In this document: piece after piece, positions 19,620 to 29,684 of the stretch
Position numbering within the stretch: the first letter of the stretch is position 1
How the letters are laid out: every line of letters begins with the position of its first letter
DNA from: Semisulcospira habei
Lineage: Eukaryota > Mollusca > Gastropoda > Semisulcospiridae
DNA: 64,000 bases
Reading direction: 5' to 3'
Assembly (NCBI GenBank): GCA_036245525.1
Contig: BTPG01000004.1
Coordinates: 44,980,482 to 45,044,481, forward strand
Notes under the pieces: generated by a model
Seen by the model: the letters and a program-made list of their open reading frames with translations, nothing else
Databases searched by the model: none
Told to the model about the DNA's origin: nothing
Translations under genes and position numbers: made by a program

Positions 19620-21138
19620 CCTTACAGGACGAGATCGCGACCTTTCTCCCAAAAGCTGCAACGGAGATAGTCGAACAGCACGATTCTCTGGCCTTTTACA
19701 GCCACCTCTTTCTGGTCCCAAAGCCGGAGGGCCGGTGGCGCCCTATCATCAACCTCTCCGCTCTCAAGGCCTTTATCTCTGCTCCCTCTTTTCGGATGGA
19801 GACGTCACGGGCCCTGAAGGCCGCCGTTCACCCCATGGACTTTGTTGTCAGCATCGATCTGGCGGACGCCTATCTTCACGTTCCTGTTTACCTGGCTGGT
19901 TCCTATGCTTTGCCTATTGCGGGACGGTCTATCAATTTCGGGCTCTCCCCTTCGGCCTCAACCTCAGCCCTTGGGTGTTCACCCGGATCATGGATGCGGT
20001 GGTCACCAAGGCACGCCAGACCTCCTCCAGCCCCACCTCCAATTATATGGACGATCTTCTGCTCTGGAACCAGGACTCCTCCTCCCTTGTGGTGGACCGG
20101 GATGCTTTTCTCTCCCTTCTTCGTTGCCTTGGCTTCCTGTTCAACGGAGAAAAGTCTGATCTCACTCCTTCCCGCCGGTTTGTGCATCTCTATATGGAAT
20201 TCTGGACCGACTGCAACAATGTGCGACTACCGGAGGCCCGTGTCGCGAAGTTGGTGGAGCTCGCTTGCCGGGTTTCCAGCACGGAAGTAGTCCCGGCTCG
20301 GACTTGGTTACAACTGCTAGGCCTTATCAGTGCAGCCGCGGACCTTTTGCCCTTGGGACGGCTCTACTCCCGCCTGCTCCAGTTACACCTCCTTGCCCAT
20401 TGGCGTCCTTTCTCCCACGATCTCGTAGCTCCAGTCCCCGTCCTTCCGCTTACTCGAGCCCACCTCCTGCGGTGGACAGACTCCGCCTGGCTAGTTTCGG
20501 GGGTACCCCTCTTCTCTCCCCCTCCTCAGCTTTCCCTCTGCACAGACGCCAGCCGGTCGGGTTGGGGTGTGCACCTCCTTCCGGATTTCTCCTCCGCCGC
20601 GGGATCTTGGCCCCTGGAACTCTCGGACAAGCACATCAACTGGCTGGAGTTGAAGGCGGTGTGGCTTGCCCTCGAACATTGGCAATCTCGACTTTGCCAT
20701 CAGCAAGTCCTAATCATGTCCGACAACGCCGCGGTCATCGCGTACATCCAGAAACAGGGTGGCACCCACTCTCCGACCCTCTGCATGCTCCTTTATCAAC
20801 TGCTCCTATGGTGCAGGGACTGCAACATCTCTCTATGGGCTCGCCACATTCTGGGCCGTCTGAATGTCCTCGCCGACTCCCTCTCTCGGAAGGGCCAGCT
20901 CCTGCATACCGAGTGGTCGCTGAGTCCAGAGATCTTCTGCATGATTTGCAAGCACTGGGAAACTCCGATGGCCGACCTCTTCGCGACCCGATGGAACAAA
21001 CAGCTCCCCATCTTTGTTTCCCCCTTCCCGGACCCTCTAGCTTGGGCAGTGGACGCCCTCTCAGTGGATTGGGAGGGTCTCATCGCTTATGCGTACCCTC
21101 TGTCCGTTCTGGTGCCCAAAGTTTTGCAGAAGCTCTGA
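19514..21138 (+). pseudogene. DIRS-2 reverse transcriptase-RNase H
   Basis: The RT frame can start at ATG in the last 103-bp copy: MTTVSEGLRISFQ, then FLVPKPEGRWRPIINLSALK, FVVSIDLADAYLHVPV. Near 19895 an indel moves it to a frame that runs open to 21138: TVYQFRALPFGLNLSPWVF, NYMDDLLLWNQ (intact YMDD), SDLTPSRRFVHL. RNase H follows with LSLCTDASRSGWGVHL, INWLELKAVWLAL, MSDNAAVIAYIQKQGG and LNVLADSLSRK, so the acidic residues D...E...D...D are visible. It is DIRS-type in order and motifs and makes the cDNA in the virus-like particle or nucleus. One frameshift inactivates it. Confidence 0.85.
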
Positions 21139-21284
21139 GGCAGCAATGCGATCCTTCTAGTTGCCCCGTTCAGCTGGAACAGGAGTTGGACCTCAGACCT
21201 CCTTAGCCTTGTCACGGACCCCCCGCTCCCGTTACCCACCCCCCACACAATGCTGAAGCAACCCTGGCAGCCCCTCTTTCACCC

Positions 21285-22297
21285 ATGCCCGGAGCGGCTC
21301 CTCTTACATGCCTGGCGATTGTGCGGCAGGCCCTCTCCTCCAGAGGTTTCTCGCGTGCAGCGGTGGAGGCTATCGCTGCGGCCCGCAGATCTCCACCCTC
21401 CGTGTCTATGAAACAAAGTGGCGAGTCTTCCGGGATTGGTGCGAGGCAGAGCGCCTTTCCTCCTCAACTCTGACGTCACCCCAGCTTGCAGATTTCTTCC
21501 TGTGGCTGTTTCAAGAGAAGAATCTGGCCCCTATTACCATTTGGGGATACCTCTCCATGATTGCGGACACTTACCGTCATTTAGGCCTCCCAGACCCTGG
21601 GGCCTGATTGGACCTTTCGGACCTTATGTGGAATTTTGAGCTACAGCGACCAGTTCCACACTCTCTGATTCCTCGCTGGGACCTCACCTCGGTCCTTACC
21701 TGGCTAAATTCTAGCAAGTTCGAACCACTACCCTTAGCCAGCATGGCGAATCTCACCCGGAAGACCTGCTTCTTACTAGCTCTTGCCACGGCGTCCAGAG
21801 TTAGTGAGTTACACGCACTCTCTATGGACCCGACCTGTCTTCAGCTCAGGACCGATGGCTCGGTACACCTCCTAACTAATCCTGCCTTCTTGGCAAAGAA
21901 TCGGCTCCCTTCGGCCAGGGCTCCAGTCATCATCCTGCGTCCCTTAGGGAACCTGACCAGTCTTGGGACTCCCACCGTCAGGACCCTGTTCAGGCTCTTT
22001 AGAGTCTACCTGCGCAGAACTAAACCTATACGGCGTGGCCAGACCCGCCTCTTTCTGCCGCTTGCACCTGGTAGGCACGACATATCTGCGCAGACGATCT
22101 CCTCGTGGCTCCGTTGGGTCATCCGTTCTGCCTACGAAGATCTCTCTCAGGAGGATGCTAAGACGCTGCGTATACGTGCACATGAGATCCGTGCTGTCTC
22201 CACCAGTGTTGCGTTCGATCAGAACTGTGCCGTGAGAGACATTGTGGCGGCTGTTGGGTGGCGGGTCAATTCCACCTTTGCCCGCTTCTACCTATGA
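21285..22297 (+). pseudogene. DIRS-2 tyrosine recombinase
   Basis: The N-terminal core-binding part (AIVRQALSSRGFSRAAVE, then VYETKWRVFRDWCEAERL, FFLWLFQEKNLAPITIWGY) spans two frames and ends in a stop at 21605. The catalytic part follows in frame from 21608: KTCFLLALATASRVSELHAL (first Arg), AHEIRAVSTSVAF (H-x2-R), STFARFYL (Tyr nucleophile). All recognisable catalytic residues are present. DIRS elements integrate with this enzyme instead of an integrase. A TGA directly after FYL removes the conserved tail seen in DIRS-3 (RDLSGQRDSLALVGDI). Confidence 0.85.
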
Positions 22298-22484
22298 GAC
22301 CTTATGAGCCAGCGGGACAATCTGGCCATGGTGGGGGACATCGCTGCAGCGCAACACTCCCTCCCGGCGCTGCTGGCGCCGTAAGGTACACTTAGCCGAA
22401 ATCGTCGGGAGGTTGCTCCTGTTCGCGACCGTTGAGCATGAGTGATGACGGGACCTAGCGGGTGGCACCCTCCTCCTTTTCGCT

Positions 22485-22595
22485 ATTCTTCCATACAGTA
22501 TGCCATCGGTAACGTATTTTGAGGAAACAAATGTATTTTTCTCTAAAATGTATTTTTTCGAAAAACACTTACGGATGGCATTACTCGAATGGCCC
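22485..22595. promoter_or_regulatory. DIRS-2 internal complementary region
   Basis: CATACAGTATGCCATCGGTA ACGTATTTTGAGGAAACAAA is the complement of the element's left edge. It is followed directly by TTTCTCTAAAATGTATTTTT TCGAAAAACACTTACGG, the complement of the right edge. In DIRS elements such a junction templates completion of a circular intermediate. Confidence 0.7.
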
Positions 22596-22869
22596 TCCCA
22601 CCATCCCCGCTTGCCACCGGAGCGCTATAGCGTTCGAATGGCGAGGTTCCCCGGCACTTGTGCCCAGATGAGGAGGGAAGGGAGGCTACTCGGGCGCCGC
22701 TGGTAAGGACGGCTCTCTGGAGTTGCCTCCCTGGTTGTGTATTATACACAACAAAATTTAGGCTGAAATCGTTAAGCTAAGTATCTTCCATACAGTAATG
22801 CCATCGGTAAGTATTCTTCAAAAAAATATATTTTAGAGAAAAATACATTTTTCCTGTGTTGCATTACAG

Positions 22870-22934
22870 GATGTGAACACGTTGAAGTTTTTCACCTGCT
22901 GTGGCCTTCAGGAGGGTTACGAACCATTCTGTGT
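22870..22934 (+). CDS. RYR: RYR exon 6 of window
   Basis: The acceptor is attacag (ends 22869) and the donor gtaagt at 22935; phase 0 in, phase 2 out. It encodes [21 protein letters not shown]. The block (D)V.TLK(F/Y)[11 protein letters not shown] is highly conserved directly after SPRY2 in ryanodine receptors. Only 17 bases separate the exon from the right end of DIRS-2, so the branch point must lie at or inside the transposon end. Confidence 0.95.
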
Positions 22935-22954
22935 GTAAGTACATCATTGTTTAG

Positions 22955-23045
22955 TCCCCTTGTGCATGCATCCACCAGTACTACTTACAGCATTGTTATC
23001 TGTGTGCACGAGGGGGGGGGGGGGGTACAAACCGAAAGAGTTAAT
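22955..23045. repeat. Hairpin repeat (family 4) between exons 6 and 7
   Basis: CCCCTTGTGCATGCATCCAC CAGTACTACTTACAG faces TCTGTGTGCACGAGGGG, followed by a poly-G run. It is a worn copy of the 9067 element, in the 346-base intron between exons 6 and 7. Confidence 0.5.
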
Positions 23046-23280
23046 GTGTATGTTCTTAAGTGAAATTGTGTGGTTTATTTATGACAAATGCACATCTGAA
23101 ACACTTAAGATGTTAACAAACTGATATTTTGTTTAAATAAGTATTTCACAAAACATTTTGATTTTTTTTTTTTTGGTGTCAGTTTAATTAATTGTCTAAG
23201 ATCTTCTGAGTTTCCTCACTCACTTTATCCATCACCTGCACTGGCACAAATGTTAAAGATTTGTGTGTATGTCTAAACAG

Positions 23281-23385
23281 GAACATGGTACGACCATTGA
23301 CGTTGTGGTACGGCAAAGACCAGGCACTGTTCCGTACGATCACTCCCTCACACCCAGACCTGCTCATCGCTCGCACACAGGGCGG
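23281..23385 (+). CDS. RYR: RYR exon 7 of window
   Basis: The acceptor is aaacag (ends 23280) and the donor gtaagt at 23386; phase 2 in, phase 2 out. The split codon gives Val, then NMVRPLTLWYGKDQALFRTI and TPSHPDLLIARTQG. In the family this is the N.....(M/L)W......F..(V/I)...H..(I/L)...R segment between SPRY2 and the linker. The reading is straightforward and matches the flanking exons in phase. Confidence 0.93.
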
Positions 23386-23514
23386 GTAAGTTCATAGCAG
23401 AGTTATGTGCTGCTTGTAGACTGGTTGCACATGCTGCAGATAAGCTGCATGATCTTTGGGCAAAGTTTGAGTTGAATAATTTGCTGTGGAAATTTCACAA
23501 ATTTAGGAGTTGTC

Positions 23515-23645
23515 CATTGTAAACTACATTACAGTGCAAGAGACAGATCGCCCATGATATTTCAAGGGTGGTGCTAGAATTCCTTGGCGCCTGGAGGCAC
23601 CAAACTATTCTGTCACCTCCCTTGCTCTGTCATGATCAACCAGTA
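23515..23645. repeat. Worn hairpin repeat (family 1/1b)
   Basis: TTTCAAGGGTGGTGCTAGAA TTCCTTGGCGCC, then GGCACCAAACTATTCTGTCA CCTCCCTTG. Palindromic but mutated, without clear TTAA ends. It is in the intron between exons 7 and 8. Confidence 0.5.
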
Positions 23646-23738
23646 TTTTTTTTTTGCGATGTATGTGGCTGATTGAGGAAGTTAATAAACGAATGAATGA
23701 ACCAGATGAAAATACTGATTGTTTTCTCAAAATACGTT

Positions 23739-24384
23739 GTTGACATCCTTCTGTCTTGGAAGACAATGGAGTATATGCGCTTGCTGGGTCAGTCCGTTTT
23801 TAAGATTTGCAGTGCCTGCTGTGACTAATCAGTCCAATGCGAGAGTGGCAGTGTCTGTTGCATTTGCTACAGGTGAAGATTCTGTTGCTGTGGGCACTGG
23901 CTCTTCTTTCTTTCGTCTGCGCTGCCTCTTCTCCTCCCACTGGCTTTCTCTCCTTCCCTCGCTCAGCTTTATGCTGGTCTTCACTGCGAGCCGACAGCTG
24001 GCACGATCTGCGGTGGTGGCTTCTAAGTCTGCGGGATTCAGGCTTCCAGCTTTCAGATCATGCTTGCAGACATCTTTGTATCTAAGTGCTGGTCTGCCTG
24101 TTGGTCTGGTGCCAGAGGCGAGCTCACCATACAAGATGTCCTTAGGAATCCGACCATCCTGCATACGGCAGACATGACCGAGCCAGCGTAGGCGTCTTTG
24201 TGAAAGGAATGCGTACATGCTAGGAATGTTTGCCTGGGCCAGCACTTCAGTGTTTGGAACACGGTCCTCCCAAGTGATGCCCAAGATTCTCCTCGGGCTG
24301 CGCAGATGGAAAGAGTTGAGTCTGCGCTCTTGACGGGTGTACAAACTCCACGTCTTGCTGCTGTAGAGAAGAATGCTGAGCACA
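23739..24384 (-). pseudogene. LINE reverse transcriptase C-terminal fragment
   Basis: On the - strand the frame of 23829-24485 reads SILLYSSKTWSLYTRQERRL, FHLRSPRRILGITWEDRVP, NTEVLAQANIPSMYAFLS, LRWLGHVCRMQDGRIPKD. This is the region downstream of the polymerase core in RTE/I-like non-LTR elements (..LYG.E.W.........L..FH.RCLR.ILGI.W.D...N..VL....). It ends in a Lys/Arg-rich tail. The polymerase core is absent. The same protein region occurs in the LINE at 31658-32990. Confidence 0.75.
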
Positions 24385-25065
24385 CACTGGGTACTGACAT
24401 GGCTAACTTGGACTGACCGAACCCCTGCCCGTAGCACGGTTCGCCGACTTGACCCAGAAATGTGTTTTCTCCTGGCCCTTGCCACGGCGTCCCTCGAGCT
24501 TCGTGCGCTCTCGGTACGCCCGCATGTTGCTTTTCGAGCTGTTGGCTCGGCTCAATGACTCCCCGACCTGTCTCTTCTGGCCAAGAATCGGCCTCCCTCG
24601 ACTGCGCCCCAGGGGCTGACCTTACGTCCGCCAGACAGGCGGACCAATTCTGCTGGTCGCGTCTACAGGACCCAATCTGGACACGGACGTTTTACCTGTG
24701 GTGCGCATAGCCACGCCGCCTGAGGTGCTCCCGCCTTCCTGCCACTTCACCAGGCAGGCCGGTTGTCTCAGCCCAGACGGTTCATCCTGGCTGCGGTGGG
24801 TGATGCGGTCGGCCTACCTTACCTCTCCCCGGATGGGGATAGAGGTTACAGATTGGGGCGCATGAAGTGCGAGCAGTAGCCACCATCATGGCCTTTTACC
24901 GCTCCTGCTCTGCTAAGACATTGTGCCGGCAGTAGGCGGGCGTGCAGACGCCACCTTCGCCTTCTTCTACCTCCACGACCTATCCGCCAGCGTGACTCCC
25001 TGGCCATGGTGGGCGACATCTCCGCGGCCCAGCACTCCCTCCGTGCGCCGCAGGCGCCTTGGCTA
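24385..25065 (+). pseudogene. DIRS-P tyrosine recombinase fragment
   Basis: From the LINE junction the text matches the DIRS recombinase at TWL. The frame carries CFLLALATAS, then loses it (LELRALSVRP appears where SRVSELHALS is expected, a small deletion removing the first catalytic Arg). Later pieces in other frames correspond to the H-x2-R region (GCGCATGAAGTGCGAGCAG, HEVRA) and the FYLHDLSASVTPWPW region with the Tyr. It is clearly dead. Confidence 0.6.
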
Positions 25066-25576
25066 CATCTTAGCTGAAATCGTCGGGAGTGCTTTGTGGG
25101 GGCCTGCGGTGGGAGTTATTTACAGGGGGTTTCGGGGCGGCACCCACCTCCTCTTTGCTATTCTTCCATATAGTAATGCCATCGGTAACATATTTTGAGA
25201 AAACAAGTGAATTTTTTTCTAAAATGTATTTTTTAAAAAATACTTACCGATGGCATTACTCAGATAGCCCTCCCTCCTGCCCCGCTTGCCGCTTTTGGCT
25301 AAGTGTGAAACTGGCGGGCATTCGCCCTACGCATGCCCGGTTAGGGTGGTATGGGGAGGCCACCCGGGTCTCCTATGCATGGATCCCCGGTGTCTCTTGC
25401 CCAGTTGTGCAGGGGACACAACTTTAGGCTGAAATCTATAGGCAATAGAGTGTATTCCATATAGTAATGCCATCGGTAAGTATTTTTCCCAAAAATACAT
25501 TTTAGAAAAAAAATCATTTTTACTGCCTGTCTAGGTGCTGTTCACAGAAATGTTCTTGTGTCTAATTTGTGTATAG

Positions 25577-25696
25577 GAACAATGTTGGACCGTGCCTGAA
25601 GGTGTCGTCAAAGACCTTCGGCACGTTGGAGAAGGTCCACCTGGAGTACCTGAGACTCAGCTTACCTGTCAAGTGCAAGAACACCTTCACAGTCAG
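25577..25696 (+). CDS. RYR: RYR exon 8 of window
   Basis: The acceptor is tatag (ends 25576) and the donor gtcagt at 25697; phase 2 in, phase 2 out. It encodes the second base set of Gly, then NNVGPCLKVSSKTFGTLEKV and HLEYLRLSLPVKCKNTFTV. PCLKV..K.FG........YRLS(M/L)P(V/I).C is the typical end of the post-SPRY2 segment. An unusual C-rich pyrimidine run of about 90 bases starts about 12 bases past the donor. Confidence 0.94.
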
Positions 25697-25710
25697 GTCA
25701 GTCTCATAGC

Positions 25711-25802
25711 CCCACCCCACCACCCCCACTTCTCTCTCCTCCCCCTCTTTCTTCTCCCCCTCTTCCCCCCCTCCCCACCTCCCCCCCTCCCCCCCCCTCC
25801 CC
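25711..25802 (+). repeat. C-rich pyrimidine tract after exon 8
   Basis: It is nearly pure C/T on the + strand with a few A, ending in long C runs. The position next to a GTCAGT donor could bind pyrimidine-tract proteins or adopt non-B structure. It is also a mutation-prone simple repeat. Confidence 0.7.
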
Positions 25803-26149
25803 AATGCCACCAGCTTCACCAGTATCACCATTTTTCAGCCTAATGCCAGCTCTGTCTCTTCCCTGTCTGCCCTATGTCACCCTGGTAGCAGATTCTTTTA
25901 AAACTTCAGATGCAGTCAGGGCACGTGCAGTTGGCTGCCAGCAGACCTATTTTTCTTGTGTTTTTGCACATTGTCTGTGCAGTAGATCCTCAAGTTCTAT
26001 GTGGGACAGAAACAGGGGTGGTTGGAAATCACTTTAGAAGGCTTTGGGTTAATACTGCAACACTGTGTAACTTCATTCATTCTTGCTGTAACAGTTAAAT
26101 ATAGAGCTTTGATGTGGACGACAAAAATCCTATTCATCACAGTCCAACT

Positions 26150-26275
26150 AACCCTTTGGCTGTCGGTAGCGCTTTTTGTTGAGGTGATTCCTGCAGGAAT
26201 CACCTCAACAAAAAGCACTACCGACATCCAAAGGAATCCCCTCAACAAAAGCACTACTGACAGCCAAAGGGTCCA
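26150..26275. mobile_element. Family-2 hairpin MITE with a partial second arm
   Basis: CTAACCCTTTGGCTGTCGGT, AGCGCTTTTTGTTGAGGTGA, TTCCTGCAGGAATC and the complementary arm form a perfect stem. A second, shorter copy of the right arm (CTCAACAAAAGCACTACTGA CAGCCAAAGGG) follows at once. It ends about 20 bases before exon 9, so the acceptor sits next to the stem. Confidence 0.7.
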
Positions 26276-26293
26276 TTTGTTTCCTGTTTCCAG

Positions 26294-26394
26294 CAGCAAG
26301 GATCGTCAGCTGGCGCAGGCCGTGCTGGAGAAACGCCTTAACCTGGAGAATGTGCGACGTCGGGAGATGGACGTGGAGGAGGAACAGTCCGCAG
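26294..26394 (+). CDS. RYR: RYR exon 9 of window (short form)
   Basis: The acceptor is either cag ending 26293 or the tandem cag ending 26296 (one extra Ser or not); the donor is gtgggc at 26395. Phase 2 in, phase 1 out. It encodes SKDRQLAQAVLEKRLNLENV and RRREMDVEEEQSA, a charged helical-looking stretch at the start of the SPRY2-SPRY3 linker, which varies between phyla. The open frame continues past the donor, and a second GT at 26557 lies in the same phase, so a longer form with 54 more codons is possible. The GTGGGC donor is weak. Confidence 0.85.
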
Positions 26395-26556
26395 GTGGGC
26401 ACCACAACTCTCGCCCGCGCTCCAAGCCCCCGCCTCCTGCCCCAGCCCCGGCCCTCGGCCCACACGCAAACATGTCGCAAACTATTGCCGCTAACTTTAC
26501 CCGTGCCTTGGCTCAGCGGGCCGCTACTAAATTAACGCCTCCTTCAGCAGCGTCAG
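26395..26556 (+). CDS. RYR: Possible alternative extension of exon 9 (54 codons)
   Basis: The 162 bases between donor GTGGGC (26395) and GTGAAA (26557) are open in the RYR frame. They encode a Pro/Ala-rich piece (RPRSKPPPPAPAPALG) then MSQTIAANFTRALAQRAATK. Length divisible by three and equal phase at both donors are what an alternative 5' splice site needs. GC content and codon choice look exonic. The frame stays open to TAG at 26598, so retention would truncate the protein. The reading is from sequence only; RNA data are needed. Confidence 0.5.
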
Positions 26557-27114
26557 GTGAAACAGCTGTCTCTCCCCCAGGCATGGCTGGAGTGAGATAG
26601 TGGTGCAGTGTTAGCGTGGTTTCTGCTGCCGGTGTGCAGTGTTTCGTCATAGCTTCGTGATGTGGATTAGTTCAGTTAACCCTTTAGTGCACGCATCCAC
26701 CAGGACTATAACTGGTACCAGTGGTTGTGTGCACAAGGGGTTTTAGGAGAGTGTGGACAGTCCCTGTGTTGTGTGCGTGAATTTAGGGTGCCCCTCTAGA
26801 CAGAAATGCTGCTAGCATTGTAGTCACGAGCCCCTCTAGGAAACAGCTGAGTTCGTCAGCTCAGCATCCAGAATAGAAATGTATTGCACTTGTGGCAACT
26901 TCCCTGCCAGAGGACACAAATTATGTTTCTGAATTCCAAAAGACCAAAGAACTTTAACCATCTAAGGAACATGGGTTCAAAGTGGTGTCAGCAAGAGGCA
27001 TAGATCCTCATGAGCCCCTGCAAATGCAGGGGCTCGTGAGGATATATGCTGCTTGCATTTGGATATTTCTTGTTCCTGTGCAATACAGACTGTGACTCTG
27101 TGGACAATGTTTTG

Positions 27115-27515
27115 AAAGATTTTCCCTCTAGTTTTGTTCACCAGTTGTCCCGTATGGAATGCTGTTAGTCGATTTTGGTGACCCATTTCTGTTCTGTTTG
27201 CTCTGTGATGTTGGCGTGAAGCTTTTCAGACAAAGATTTTCCCTGTTGTTTTTGTTCACCAGTTGTCTTGAATGGAATGCTGTTTGTTGGGCAGCCCAGT
27301 GCCATGCTAGTTCCTCTTCGTGGAGGTGTTAAGCTTTTTAGACTCTGTTCCAAAAGATTTATCCGCTAGTTTTTTTCACCAGTGGTAGTGGGTGGAATTC
27401 CGCTGGCAGACGTGTTTGTGATACATTCCTCTTTCAGTTTCCATGTGATGCAAGCTGTGAGTCGTTGAACGCTGCACCAAAGATTTTCCCTCTGGTTCTG
27501 CTAGTCATTGGTAGC
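27115..27515. repeat. Degenerate tandem repeat, about four units of 115-130 bp
   Basis: The text TTTTCCCTCTAGTTTTGTTC ACCAGTTGTC recurs near 27120, 27236, 27356 and 27485, followed each time by a GTATGGAATGCTGTTAG-like stretch and then AAGCTTTT. Units are diverged, so the array is old. Confidence 0.6.
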
Positions 27516-28727
27516 ATTTGACTTTTTGGGTGTCAGTAGTACTTTTGGTTGTTGTGATTCCTGCAGACCAGAAGTGCTACCAACAGCCAAAGCTTTAAAT
27601 GGTGCAGGTAGAATTTTATGACTCGCCCCTTTAGCATGTAGGTTTTCAATGTCTGTGTGTGTCGATGGTGTTAGGGGCTTGGCGTGAAATAATGTTCCTC
27701 TAGCTTTGAAAACGTTTTGTAGGGGAGAATCGTTGGATTGGTGGTCAGTTCTGGCATGCTGCATGTTGATTTGTCTGAACCAAGCAGTTGCTACAGATAG
27801 AATTAACCCCCTTGTGCATGTGTAAACAGTACCAGCGCCTGCATTCACAAGGGGATTAACCCCTTCGCTGTCAGTAGGCGCAGATTGTGTTTCTGCAATC
27901 CTCAGCAATTCAACGCCAGAGCCCCAGCCATCCCGTGAACATGTATTCAACGTGTTGTCAGCAAAGGGCATAGATCCACAACTACAGGGGCTCATGAAGA
28001 TCTATGCTTCTTGCAGTTGAGCATTGTTTGCTGTGCTCTGGCAGACAAAGGGGTTGATTGATGGAGGCTGTGTACGGCTGTACGTAGCAGATCATCCAAA
28101 AATGTGATTCCCCTATCAGCACCATCCACCTGTTGGTGTGCAATGCACTTGGATTCTGTTACGTAGTGTCAGCTGCACAGTGGTGTCTCATTATACAGTA
28201 GGTTCCAGGTCGGCAGCACTCCAGTGAGAAGTTGTTAAGTGACTTGGTGTGATGTAATTGATTGGTTTGTTCGTGGTTTAACACCAAAGCAGTGCAGTGA
28301 TAATGTAGACAAATGTGTGAAAAATACTTAAATTTTGAGAAAACGTTAATTTTGCTGGTGCAGAAATCAGCCCTTTACTGGTACTTATTGTCATAAATGT
28401 CACATATAGGGCTTTGCCTTCCTTGTTTACCTTTGTAGAATGGTAAAATTTCCCTTTGTTTTGATTTTGGCACATGTTCAGTTTGCGTCAGACATAAGTC
28501 AGAATGCAAGCGGTAAGTGTTCTGAAATAGTTGTCATGCGTTTGCAGTCTGATGTTGGTGGTCCCTTAGATGGTTTCAAGTGTTTTTAGTCAGTTTTGCT
28601 GCACAGATCCATACTAGCTACCTCAAGGGAGGTATCCAATGGGGCACAGATCTGGGCACTACTCACTCGTGTTTGTTAGCTTGACATAGTTGCTTTCCGT
28701 AGACTTGTTTACCAGTTTTTCTTTCTC

Positions 28728-28941
28728 TTAACTCATTCAGCCTGGCGCACATATTTCCCAAATTTTGGAGGCCTCATCTAACAACTATGCACCAGTTGCA
28801 GGAGATGGATTGACCATGATAATCCAAGGGTAGTGCCAGATTAGCTTGGCGCCGACAGGCGCCAAGCTAATCTGGCACTACCTTTGAATTATCATGGTGG
28901 ACCCATCTCCTGCTGTAGTGTGTCAGGGCTGAATGGGTTAA
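28728..28941. mobile_element. TTAA-flanked hairpin MITE (family 1), well preserved
   Basis: TTAACTCATTCAGCC at the left and GGGCTGAATGGGTTAA at the right. The core GGGTAGTGCCAGATTAGC, TTGGCGCCGACAGGCGCCAA and the complement is almost perfect over 40 bases per arm. Confidence 0.75.
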
Positions 28942-29088
28942 GCATGGGGGCACTTTGACGTGGCTCATACTTACCCATACATCTCACAACTTGGCTGCTT
29001 TGCTCAGGGAACTGACTCATCCCAGTCCTATCTCACAACCAGTGCTCAAAAAGAATTTTTAGATTATGCATTCTGACAGCTAAACAGT

Positions 29089-29287
29089 TAACCCTTTAAG
29101 TCCTGATACGCTCTTACATGAGATAAATTTGCCTATGATAGTTCAAGGGTGGTGCCCCTAGGCGCCAAGCTGTCATGGCACCACCCTTGAACTATCATGG
29201 TCAGTCTATATGCCGAACTGTAATGTAGCCTTCGTATGACAACTCGCTAATCTGAAAAAAATTCAACCTCAGGTTGTAATGGGTTAA
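29089..29287. mobile_element. TTAA-flanked hairpin MITE (family 1b)
   Basis: It starts GTTAACCCTTTAAGTCCTGA and ends AGGTTGTAATGGGTTAAAC. The core AGTTCAAGGGTGGTGCC has lost one CCAGAATAGC arm segment, leaving an asymmetric stem. Confidence 0.68.
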
Positions 29288-29474
29288 ACTAACAGTCTGC
29301 AAAACAAATCCTTCTGTTTTCCTATATTATTTTGTTTTCGTAAAACAGATGGTCACTTTTAGATTTCACATTCTCTTAACTCTTAAACTCACAACTAAAT
29401 GACTTCCATTCTATAGAGTTCTGGGAGTGTGAGTTAAATGTTTGCGGCTATCCTTCTGCAAGAAAAATGTTGTC

Positions 29475-29684
29475 TTAACCTATTTAACCCCACAGCCACA
29501 TTTCCCAAATTTTGTTAGGTGTCATCTAATGACTGTACCAGTTGCCAGAGATGGATTGACCATGATCATTCAAGGGTAGTGCCAGATTAGCGTGCCACAT
29601 GATGGTGCCAAGCAAATCTGGCACTACCCTTGAACTATCAGTTCATCCATCTCCTGCTGTAGTGCATCAAGGCTCAGCGGATTG
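29475..29684. mobile_element. TTAA-flanked hairpin MITE (family 1), worn
   Basis: The left end is TTAACCTATTTAACCCC and the right end GGCTCAGCGGATTGA, mutated from GGGTTAA. The palindrome is GTAGTGCCAGATTAGC / AGCAAATCTGGCACTACC. Confidence 0.62.

Larger units (their letters stand above)
14433..22852 (+). mobile_element. DIRS-2: large DIRS retrotransposon, nearly full structure
   Basis: The left terminus TTTGTTTATCAAAAAATACG TTACCGATGGCATTAC and the right terminus GCCATCGGTAAGTATTCTTC...GAGAAAAATACATTTTT bound an element with gag, RT-RNase H and tyrosine recombinase regions in order. Near 22490-22590 an internal complementary region places a complement of the left edge next to a complement of the right edge, the mark of DIRS elements. 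These move by reverse transcription and recombinase-mediated integration without target duplication. The copy is broken: two nested insertions (14503-14870, 15170-16390), frameshifts and stops. Its right end lies 17 bases from RYR exon 6. It is in sense orientation. Confidence 0.88.
23718..25521 (+). mobile_element. DIRS-P: DIRS ends enclosing an antisense LINE piece
   Basis: It starts with only about 20 bases of DIRS left terminus (TGTTTTCTCAAAATACGTT). LINE sequence on the - strand follows (to about 24384), then a DIRS recombinase 3' fragment from TGGGTACTGACATGGCTAAC, the internal complementary region (about 25150-25255) and the right terminal repeat. The right end lies about 55 bases before RYR exon 8. 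This reads as a deletion derivative into which a LINE fragment was copied or inserted. Neither part is functional. Confidence 0.65.
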
